From: Struthio camelus
Lineage: Eukaryota > Chordata > Aves > Struthioniformes > Struthionidae
Length of the DNA: 64,000 bases
Assembly (NCBI RefSeq): GCF_040807025.1
Contig: NC_090943.1
Location: 8,604,356 to 8,668,355, forward strand
Direction: 5' to 3'
Position numbers and translations under genes: made by a program. The notes under the pieces are model-generated. The model did not search any database and was not told the DNA's origin. It worked only from the letters and a program-made list of their open reading frames with translations. Shown here piece by piece: positions 58,801 to 64,000 of this stretch; positions within the stretch are counted from its first letter, which is position 1; every line of letters starts with the position of its first letter.

Positions 58801-61268
58801 GGAGTCTGCTTCCCTGGAGATATTCAAAACCCACCTGAGCGCGAACCTGGGCAACGTGCTCTAGAGGACCCTGCTTGAGCAGGGGGGTTGGACTAGATGA
58901 TCTCCAGAGGTCCCTTCCAACCTCAACCATTCTGTGATTCTGTAAACAGAGAGGTTTTTAAATTTCAGGTGTTCTTGTTTTGAAACCTGCACTTTTAAAA
59001 CTACTTCTGTGTTCACCTGCAAGCCTGCAACATTTTCAAAATTAAGGATGTGAAATTCTAAAACTGTATTTTGAATCCAAGCACAAGCCCAGGTTAACAG
59101 ATTTTCAGTTCTGCTCTGAAAACTGAGTAATACAAGACAAGCAAGCAGAGAAAAGTCAGAGACATTGTACCTTTCTCTGTAATGCAGTCCTCTTTGGAGG
59201 CTCGATACCTTTTTGAAGAGTTGTAGGACTTGCGGGTTGTAGGCTTAACTTGGAAGAGTTGTAGGGTTGCTGCCATGTTAAGGAGCTTAGCTCTTAAAAA
59301 ATTGAGATCTACATAACTTTTACGTCTCTTGGAAAGAGTGGTACGACCAGGCTAGAGCCTTTTTTGCGTCAGGACTAAAACTACTTACTATGAGCATCTC
59401 TGGGAAACTCGGTTGATGAAGTATCTTTTTTCTACTGTTTTGCTCATGTGAAGTACTAGCTTGCTGTTTTAATGGCACCCTTCTGCTTTGTAATAAATAA
59501 CATATCTGCATAAAACATAATCTGGTATAGCTGATGGTTTTGGTAATTGTGTAGTGGAACCTACACGAAATCAGTTTAATAAAATTCTTTAAACAAAAAG
59601 AGAGAGAAAGTAGGAGGTCAGGGACCTACTATGTAAGTTGAGCAATGCTTCAGGTGTTTTATATAGCTTATCAGCTTCCTGTTGGTGTTAAGATCCAAGT
59701 AGGCACCTGTGCAGTATTGGCTTTTGGGAGAGTCACTGGAAGATGCATTTAAAGAAGAGTGGGTATTTCTTTTCTTTACAGAACGTGGTCCTCTCAGGAG
59801 GATCCACAATGTTCAGGGACTTTGGACGACGACTGCAAAGGGACTTGAAAAGAGTTGTGGACGCAAGATTGCGACTTAGTGAGGAACTCAGTGGTGGTCG
59901 GATAAAAGTAAGTAAGAATTGCAAATGCACTGGTTGTGTGAGCAAGTCGGAGAAACACTATGACCCTAAAACTAACGTGTGTGTTAATAGGGATTTCGCT
60001 CATGCATAGTAACTTCAGAGACAGAGTTTAAGGGCGGATAGTCAGAAATAAAGTTGAAAAGCTTCACCTTGCTAGTGAAATCGTGTTGTTGTAAAATGAG
60101 CGGTACATATGCATGTGTTGTTAAATCTGTTGATAGTCTGGCAACATATGACGTGTCATTACGTGAATTTTAAAGTTATTGTGAGCAGTTTTTTGGGGCA
60201 CTTCTGGTTTCCGTTTTGGGAGAGACATGTTCTTAGTACCAGGCAAGAGAGATGCGACCGTTGTGTCCTTCAGCGTATACTCAAAGTCAGCATATGAAAC
60301 TTCATTAACTAGTCATGAAGAGTTTTATGATTTGGTCTCCTAGGGAACATGGCAGGCTGAGTATTAAGTATGAGATAGTGATGTGAATGGAGGGGGTGAA
60401 GATGTCCAGGTCTAGGCGATTCAAATAGGCATCGTCAGTTGGTTATTAGGATCTTGTCAGCAAAATGTAAACCAACTAAATGTGAATGTTTCTCTTAGCC
60501 CAAACCAGTTGAAGTTCAAGTGATAACTCACCACATGCAGCGTTACGCAGTTTGGTTCGGAGGCTCCATGCTGGCTTCAACAGTAAGTCATTATCAAATT
60601 GGTTCTGAATGTTCTTTCTTGCGTACTGTCTCCTATCTTTGGCCTGACTACTAAGTTTAAAATTTTTTCGTTTTGACGTGTGTCACATCCTGGAATCCTT
60701 ACCCAGTTTTTATGTCAGTGAAACTTGTACCAAGCCAGTGTGTGCTTTACTTGAATAAGGGTATTGTGATTTGACTTGATTTTGAAGTAGCTGGTATATA
60801 ATAGCTGTAATGTAGTGCCTATATTCTTGAAGCCAGCACTAGGGATTAGTCAGGAATTCAGGAATATAGGATCCAAACCAAGCTGCTTAAACGTGAGAGA
60901 GAAGCGAATGCAAGAAAACGGGAACAATTCATACCTCTAAACTAGGATTTCTTATTGCGGTCTTTAAAAGCAGTCTTTTACCCAACTTCTCTTGACTAAT
61001 AGGATTTATATCGTGGAATTTCTAATTTTATTCTATTGCAAAGCTGTAATACTCTCTCATAAAGCTGCGACCCACAACAATTTTAAGTGGTTAATTTATT
61101 TGTATGTGTGGTTTTTTTCCCCCGTACTTTATTCTTATGCTGTTGGTGGGGATTTGTTTTATGTTTTCATAGCCGGAATTTTTCCAAGTATGTCACACCA
61201 AGAAAGACTATGAAGAATATGGCCCTGGTATTTGTCGTCATAATCCTGTTTTTGGAGTCATGTCATAA
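34824..61268 (+). CDS. ACTR3B: ACTR3B, actin-related protein 3B (ARP3-beta), complete, 12 exons
   Basis: ARP3B replaces Arp3 in some Arp2/3 complexes, which nucleate branched actin at the cell cortex, and in mammals it is enriched in brain. Joined exons are 34824-34867, 41902-41957, 43855-43979, 45016-45126, 45986-46081, 46236-46343, 47823-47966, 48520-48693, 51337-51429, 59782-59907, 60499-60582 and 61173-61268. They sum to 1257 nt, 418 residues plus stop, equal to human. All introns are GT-AG. Motifs are the phosphate-1 loop DGGTGYTKLG (residues 11-20), the phosphate-2 loop DSGDGVTH (169-176), and the [13 protein letters not shown] block (323-335). The C-terminus is [11 protein letters not shown]3B is favoured over ARP3 by [35 protein letters not shown] and EEYGP. 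Exon 3 keeps some ARP3-like residues ([11 protein letters not shown]). The gene appears intact. Confidence 0.98.
35783..35801. repeat. Poly-C tract (19 C)
   Basis: Uninterrupted C19 on the sense strand of ACTR3B intron 1. Confidence 0.9.
36941..37110 (+). repeat. Dispersed repeat, copy A (ACTR3B intron 1)
   Basis: Aligns over about 150 bp with 37835-37990. Shared blocks are TGCTTTGTCCAGGC/TGCTTTATCCAAGC, GTGCGGAAGGAGCC/GTGCAAGGAGCC and TTGTTTGCAGTCATAGGCCTC/TTGTTTGCGATCACAGGTCTC. The order is identical and the copies are separated by about 730 bp in the same orientation. It may be an old SINE-like repeat or a local duplication. Confidence 0.7.
37835..37990 (+). repeat. Dispersed repeat, copy B (ACTR3B intron 1)
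   Basis: Second copy of the element at 36941-37110, same orientation, diverged by substitutions and a small deletion in the middle. Ends near GTAAAGTGCTAGAGTT, aligned with GTACGATGCTGAAGTT of copy A. Confidence 0.7.
41183..41200. repeat. Poly-C tract (18 C)
   Basis: Uninterrupted C18 on the sense strand of ACTR3B intron 1. Confidence 0.9.
41480..41497. repeat. Poly-C tract (18 C)
   Basis: Uninterrupted C18, only about 280 bp after the preceding poly-C tract and about 400 bp before exon 2. Confidence 0.9.
41902..41957 (+). CDS. ACTR3B: ACTR3B exon 2 (residues 15-34)
   Basis: Acceptor TTTTTCAG, donor TCAT|GTGAGT. Encodes [18 protein letters not shown], identical to the human segment, and finishes on the first base of the Cys34 codon. 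Confidence 0.97.
41958..43854 (+). other. ACTR3B intron 2
   Basis: 1.9 kb, GTGAGT to ATTTTAAG. AT-rich, with an A-run near 42860. No gene or repeat family recognised inside. Confidence 0.85.
43855..43979 (+). CDS. ACTR3B: ACTR3B exon 3 (residues 34-75)
   Basis: Acceptor TTTTAAG, donor AAAG|GTAAGA. Encodes [20 protein letters not shown] and [20 protein letters not shown] followed by TK. IRESA and EAIDKP follow human ARP3B, while GDQ and VMKG follow ARP3. Confidence 0.97.
43980..45015 (+). other. ACTR3B intron 3
   Basis: 1.0 kb, GTAAGA to CGTTTCAG. Its main feature is a minus-oriented MIR-like relic at 44680-44805. Confidence 0.85.
44680..44805 (-). mobile_element. MIR-like SINE relic (reverse orientation)
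   Basis: The plus strand shows GAGAGAAATTACTTGCTTACA, GCCACAGCAGAACACATG, GGGAACTAAGAACAGAGCC and GTGTCTTCTGGCTTCTAGTC in the order of the reverse complement of MIR-type SINEs (acttgcc, cacagc, gaaccc, ctgactcc). It is diverged and lies in ACTR3B intron 3. Confidence 0.6.
45016..45126 (+). CDS. ACTR3B: ACTR3B exon 4 (residues 76-112)
   Basis: Acceptor GTTTCAG, donor AATG|GTGAGT. Encodes [37 protein letters not shown]; 111 nt in phase 0. Confidence 0.98.
45127..45985 (+). other. ACTR3B intron 4
   Basis: 0.86 kb, GTGAGT to TTTTTACAG. It contains A19 at 45234-45252. Nothing else is recognised. Confidence 0.85.
45986..46081 (+). CDS. ACTR3B: ACTR3B exon 5 (residues 113-144)
   Basis: Acceptor TTTTTACAG, donor TTCAG|GTGAAC. 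Encodes [32 protein letters not shown]; 96 nt, phase 0. Confidence 0.98.
46236..46343 (+). CDS. ACTR3B: ACTR3B exon 6 (residues 145-180, phosphate-2 loop)
   Basis: Acceptor CTCACGTAG after a short 154-bp intron 5, donor CCTGTG|GTATGT. Encodes [20 protein letters not shown] and [24 protein letters not shown] is the second ATP-phosphate loop of the actin fold. Confidence 0.98.
46421..46583 (-). mobile_element. CR1 LINE 3' end fragment (reverse orientation)
   Basis: AATCATGGAATCACAGAATA, GGTTGGAAGGCACCT, TGATCCAACCTCCCTGC and GGTTGCCCAGGACCATGTC are the reverse complement of the CR1 3' untranslated region. 5'-truncated and non-coding, about 160 bp, in ACTR3B intron 6. Confidence 0.88.
47794..47808 (+). 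promoter_or_regulatory. Poly-C (C15) polypyrimidine tract of exon 7 acceptor
   Basis: C15 preceded by TTTTTCTT lies 14 nt upstream of the acceptor ATCATCCCACATAG. It takes the place of the usual mixed or U-rich polypyrimidine tract and is a candidate site for poly-C-binding proteins. Confidence 0.6.
47823..47966 (+). CDS. ACTR3B: ACTR3B exon 7 (residues 181-228)
   Basis: Acceptor CCACATAG, donor ATAAAG|GTACAC (a weak donor). Encodes [53 protein letters not shown] favours ARP3B over ARP3 (AKAVK). Confidence 0.98.
47967..48519 (+). other. ACTR3B intron 7
   Basis: 0.55 kb, GTACAC to TTTTTAACAG. No repeat or gene recognised. Confidence 0.85.
48520..48693 (+). CDS. ACTR3B: ACTR3B exon 8 (residues 229-286)
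   Basis: Acceptor TTTTAACAG, donor CTGAG|GTAAGA. Encodes [73 protein letters not shown] is diagnostic for ARP3B. Confidence 0.98.
48694..51336 (+). other. ACTR3B intron 8
   Basis: 2.6 kb, GTAAGA to CATTTTAG. It starts with a G13 run (48745-48757) and a candidate cassette exon (48786-48876). Interrupted poly-C occurs at about 51223-51240. No other gene recognised. Confidence 0.85.
48786..48876 (+). CDS. Candidate alternative (poison) exon of ACTR3B
   Basis: A 91-nt segment lies between an acceptor-like GATACCAG and a strong donor CATG|GTGAGTAA. It is open in the phase delivered by exon 8 and would encode [20 protein letters not shown] and [10 protein letters not shown]. Because 91 is not a multiple of three, joining to exon 9 gives Val-Cys-stop. 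The product would be 318 residues, lacking the last quarter of the actin fold, and the mRNA should be an NMD target. Evidence is splice-site quality and open frame only. Alternative splicing of mammalian ARP3-beta has been reported, but I cannot say this exon corresponds. The polypyrimidine tract is weak. Confidence 0.35.
51337..51429 (+). CDS. ACTR3B: ACTR3B exon 9 (residues 287-317, with Met293)
   Basis: Acceptor TCATTTTAG, donor ATAAG|GTATGG. Encodes [31 protein letters not shown]. Met293 (codon 51355-51357) is the residue that distinguishes ARP3B (DFMES) from ARP3 (DFTQP) and is the reported MICAL2 oxidation site in human ARP3B. Confidence 0.98.
53037..53064. repeat. (TTTC)n microsatellite
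   Basis: T-rich start followed by about five CTTT/TTTC units. Confidence 0.8.
56036..56060. repeat. Poly-T tract (25 T)
   Basis: Uninterrupted T25 in ACTR3B intron 9. No reverse-oriented retroposon body is recognisable to its left. Confidence 0.88.
57688..57719. repeat. Exact tandem duplication of 16 bp at the CR1 5' junction
   Basis: GTCAATATTGCAGTGT occurs twice without a spacer (57688-57703 and 57704-57719), directly before the first recognisable CR1 bases. It may reflect target-site or junction microduplication during insertion. Confidence 0.7.
57720..58943 (+). mobile_element. CR1 LINE, 5'-truncated, reverse transcriptase remnant
   Basis: Carries the 3' part of the CR1 ORF2 reverse transcriptase. 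Visible blocks are [20 protein letters not shown] (from 57806), [20 protein letters not shown], the catalytic-box remnant CADDPKLGG (usually FADDTKLGG), [19 protein letters not shown] and [10 protein letters not shown], then the C-terminal segment [16 protein letters not shown]. The element ends GGTCCCTTCCAACCTCAACC and ATTCTGTGATTCTGT. The coding sequence changes frame at least three times (near 57960, near 58320 and between about 58560 and 58590), so it is dead. It is much less diverged than the copy near 18 kb. Inserted in ACTR3B intron 9, sense orientation. Confidence 0.95.
59782..59907 (+). CDS. ACTR3B: ACTR3B exon 10 (residues 318-359)
   Basis: Acceptor CTTTACAG, donor ATAAAA|GTAAGT. 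Encodes [42 protein letters not shown]. The GGSTM block is part of the nucleotide-binding cleft. [18 protein letters not shown] matches ARP3B. Confidence 0.98.
59908..60498 (+). other. ACTR3B intron 10
   Basis: 0.59 kb, GTAAGT to TCTCTTAG. Nothing recognised. Confidence 0.85.
60499..60582 (+). CDS. ACTR3B: ACTR3B exon 11 (residues 360-387)
   Basis: Acceptor TCTCTTAG, donor TCAACA|GTAAGT. Encodes [28 protein letters not shown]. Confidence 0.98.
60583..61172 (+). other. ACTR3B intron 11
   Basis: 0.59 kb, GTAAGT to TTTTCATAG. Nothing recognised. Confidence 0.85.
61173..61268 (+). CDS. ACTR3B: ACTR3B exon 12 coding part (residues 388-418 and stop)
   Basis: Acceptor TTTTCATAG. Encodes [31 protein letters not shown] and TAA at 61266-61268. 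PEFFQ and EEYGP identify the ARP3B paralogue (ARP3 has PEFYQ and EEIGP). Confidence 0.98.
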   Translation, partial: PEFFQVCHTKKDYEEYGPGICRHNPVFGVMS

Positions 61269-62140
61269 TGCTCGTTTAATGGAAACAAAGTCTCTGATAT
61301 CTTGCTGGTGAAGAAACTCATCTAAAGCGGAGGAAGGCAGCGGGTACTGTAAATTCTGAAGATAAACGTGGTTATCTTTTGGAAGCGTTTGGAGCCACCA
61401 CCATGCACGACAGCACAATATACAGCCCCAAGTCGTTTCAGTAAAAGCCATTTCTCTGCTGACTATTTTAAAGCCTTCTTTCTTGCAAAACGTGAGTTAA
61501 TTGAAAATAGGTAAGTCTCTGTTTAGGAGGTTGTGCAAATACTACTGAAGCTGAATCTAGAAGAATAAGGCAGAGTTTTACTGTCTGTGGAAAAGGAGAG
61601 AAGATCTAAGCCTTTCCCACCTGTGCCCTGATTCTGCAATCAAATCTTTAGCAGTGGAGCCCTAATTTTAATACTGTGTTGCCTTCAGGGGAGTTGGAAT
61701 GGATGCAGATACCTGTCCAAGCAGATTAGATTGCAGGATTGGGACTGTACTTTGTAAATGTAGGTTTTTCATATCATTTTGTATTTTATGATATTGATAG
61801 GGTGAACTGATGACTAGTTCTCAGCACGAACAGCTGTCAATGTCATGGAGTGATATTACACGTTTCCAGGTGTGAGGCATGTATTGGAGTTGTGCTGGTA
61901 TGTTTTTTTTTTGGCCAGAAAAAAACAAGCCATGTATGCTAGAAACTGATTTGCTGTTGTTGAATGACACAAACTGAAGTGATTTACAGTATTGTATGAA
62001 GTTTATTATAGCCACTATTTCTTTGTTTTCAATTTTCTGAGGATGTTTTATAGAAGGTGATGTTTTGTTTTGATGTTGGTGAGTGGTGGATGACATGCTG
62101 CCTTGCACCAGTGAAATAAAAGCTGTTAACATCTTTATGA
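61269..62140 (+). other. ACTR3B 3' untranslated region (inferred)
   Basis: Runs from the stop codon to about 20 nt past the AATAAA at 62115-62120. It contains an inverted pair (61625-61641 and 61729-61743). The actual cleavage site is inferred from the signal and following GT-rich sequence. Confidence 0.7.
62115..62120 (+). terminator. Poly(A) signal of ACTR3B
   Basis: Canonical AATAAA in GTGAAATAAAAGC, followed about 20-30 nt later by the GT-rich ATGTTTGTGGTAG. It is the most convincing signal I found after the stop codon, giving a 3' UTR of about 870 nt. Confidence 0.75.
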
Positions 62141-62220
62141 ATGTTTGTGGTAGTCCTGATTTACATATTTCTTTATTTTTATCTCCCCAGGTTAGCTTTC
62201 CATTTATATATCGATGTATA

Positions 62221-62405
62221 CAGAGTCATAGAGACACTTAGGTTGGAAGGGACCTCTGGAGATCTGCGGGTCTAGCCTCCTGCTCGAAGCAGGGCTTGTT
62301 TCAGTTAGATCTGGTTGCTCAGAGCAGGTCAAGTTTTTGAGTGTCTCTATGAATGGAGGTTCCTCATCAACTCTGGGCAGCCTGTTCCAGGGCTTAACTG
62401 CCCTC
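62221..62405 (-). mobile_element. CR1 LINE 3' end fragment (reverse orientation)
   Basis: CAGAGTCATAGAGACACTTA, GGTTGGAAGGGACCTCTGGA and TCTGGGCAGCCTGTTCCAG are the reverse complement of the CR1 3' region. About 185 bp, non-coding, starting about 80 bp after the inferred ACTR3B cleavage site. The 5' boundary is uncertain. Confidence 0.88.
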
Positions 62406-64000
62406 TGTGGTACATGTTCTTGTGTTGGGGACAACAGTGTTTGTTCTTCTGCCATTTTAATCTAAATACGGTAGCAAATCCTGCTTCTTCTATCTGTGCT
62501 TATTTTTATCTGATCGCTGGCAGTAGAGGTTTTGCAGGTCTGCTCTCGTAACAGCTTATGTAACCCCATAAGGATTTTGCAAGGTGCAACAAATTTTGAC
62601 TTTTAACAGGTATGGAGGGATTGAGACTAAGCAATTGTTTGTTCAACACAAATTATAAATGAAATGAAGCGGAGGCAACTGCAGGACTTGATCGTAGTTC
62701 TGAATGCTTTTGAACTTAAAGTGCAGCTGAGGAGCAATACATTGAATTGTACTTTGCTCGAGCCTCTAAGAGGGGAGAAAAAAAGATAATCTAATATAAT
62801 ATGTACTGTTTCAGCTTATTCTGGAGTTGCATCAACTTGTGTGTATTTAAACCATTTTGTGCCGAGTCTTCCTGCAATATATTGTGAGATACAGACTTCT
62901 AGTAGGTGCAAGTCTGGGAGTAAATCACTAGCAACACATTTAAAATGCTGGACAGCTAACCCTTCATGGTTCTGAATTGAATGAGTTCACTTCTGTTACC
63001 TTCAAGTCATCTGCTTCAGCAAAAACTTGGAAAAGAGAGAAACTTTGGAATAAGGCTTAAGAATTCTGACTTGTTAGCCTATTGGGAATTCAGAGGTGGT
63101 AAATTCAAGGAAAAGAGCTGATCCTTGAATAACGTGCTAAAAATTACACCTGAAATCAAGAGCAGTTAGCTTTATTCGTTCAGCTGGTCTCAAAATGGTG
63201 TTGGATTTTGAAGATGCAGAATAGAAGTTTACCGTTGCATGGCTGACTTTCTATCTTTCTTGCTGTTGCAGCAGAAACCCGAACTCTGAGTACAATATGG
63301 CTAGAGTCAGGCTTTGGAGGCAGACTTGGTGTTCAGTGCACCGAGCAAGCGTGTGATGACCCGCTGACACACTTGGTGCTGTAAAACAGGGACTGTCAGG
63401 AGAGTGAGCTGGTTACATACGTCTGCATCCGGTTTGTCTTAAGAGTCAGCAGGAGGTGGTCTCTTTGCTCAGCGTTTCTAACATAAGGCATGGGCAAGAA
63501 AACTTTTTTCAAAAAGGACGCAAGGCTCACTTAGAGAACAAATGGGGAAATGTGCTTATGTTCCCCCTTCCTAAGAACATTGATTGTAGGAATACTAACA
63601 TAGGATGTTTGAATGTCCTAAAGCTGAGTTTCCCTGTCTCTGCTGCTGCTTTTTGGAAGGGTGCACTAACCTTCACGCTACAGACCGTATGAGGTTTATA
63701 CCGTTGTTGGGCGGACAGGAATTTGGGATGAATTGTGTCAGAAGGCAAATGCAGATGTGACTTGCTGTCCCCTTAGCTTTCTGCTGCTTCTGTTTTGCAA
63801 ACTATTGTTTAGCTAATTTAAGCCTGCTAGGCTTGCTTTTTGCAGTTACCTTTCGTGGATTTCTTGCAATGAATCTTGTTAGTGAATCCCCACAGTGGTT
63901 TGTGAACAGCAAGTTCTATTCCCTTAATCTGGTGCTTCAGACCTTCGCCAGAGAAGGAGCATGGTGCATTAGGTTTGAATTCCCTTTGGATGGAAGAAGG
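62406..64000. other. Downstream intergenic sequence
   Basis: No coding exon, RNA gene or repeat family recognised to the right edge. Short open frames only. Confidence 0.7.

Larger units (their letters stand above)
51430..59781 (+). other. ACTR3B intron 9
   Basis: 8.35 kb, GTATGG to CTTTACAG, the longest intron. It holds a (TTTC)n repeat at 53037-53064, T25 at 56036-56060, T-runs near 56888, and the CR1 fragment 57720-58943. The other short open frames have no recognised product. Confidence 0.85.

Noticed and set aside
57806..58878. A host gene encoding a reverse-transcriptase-like protein
   Set aside because: It is a CR1 LINE: 5'-truncated, frame-shifted at least three times and ending in the CR1 3' terminus.
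1..64000. Prokaryotic features, CRISPR arrays, viral insertions
   Set aside because: Nothing supports them. The sequence is a vertebrate locus with spliced genes and LINE/SINE repeats. I recognised no endogenous retrovirus, though a short decayed LTR could be missed by eye.

Overview
This is a nuclear genomic window from a vertebrate, almost certainly a bird. The evidence is two orthologous spliced vertebrate genes with GT-AG introns, CpG-island promoters, CR1-type LINEs carrying the avian/reptilian 3' terminus (TTCTGTGATTCTGT), few other repeats and compact introns. Human XRCC2 spans roughly 30 kb and ACTR3B roughly 100 kb, against about 11 kb and 27 kb here. The species cannot be named from the sequence alone.

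Two genes are laid out head to head, as in the human 7q36 order XRCC2-ACTR3B. XRCC2 (RAD51 paralogue, homologous recombination) is on the minus strand. Exon 1 (11352-11390), exon 2 (6624-6705) and the first 287 coding bases of exon 3 (1-287, including the Walker A motif) are present, and the rest of exon 3 lies off the left edge. Its CpG-island promoter lies at about 10770-11960. ACTR3B (ARP3B, the alternative Arp3 subunit of the Arp2/3 complex) is on the plus strand and complete: 12 coding exons from 34824 to 61268 give 1257 nt and 418 residues, the same length as human. Its CpG island is about 34230-35530 and a poly(A) signal is at 62115. The 23.4 kb between the two start codons holds no recognised protein gene. 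It contains an old CR1 copy, a MIR-like SINE relic, microsatellites and a 100-nt palindrome.

Repeats: a younger but frame-broken 1.2 kb CR1 3' fragment with reverse transcriptase (57720-58943, intron 9 of ACTR3B), an older CR1 (about 17815-19035), two short minus-strand CR1 tails (46421-46583 and 62221-62405), two MIR-like SINE relics, and several microsatellites and homopolymers. Most of the long open frames inside the two CpG islands are GC-driven and not genes.

The points most worth a second look are a candidate alternative (poison) exon in ACTR3B intron 8 (48786-48876), retention of the ARP3B-specific Met293, a run of long poly-C tracts on the sense strand of ACTR3B (one forming the exon 7 polypyrimidine tract), a tRNA T-arm/B-box motif in the XRCC2 promoter island, and a perfect 16-bp-arm hairpin at 33072-33171. 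I saw no wholly new multi-gene system; the window is an ordinary vertebrate locus with some interesting local structure.
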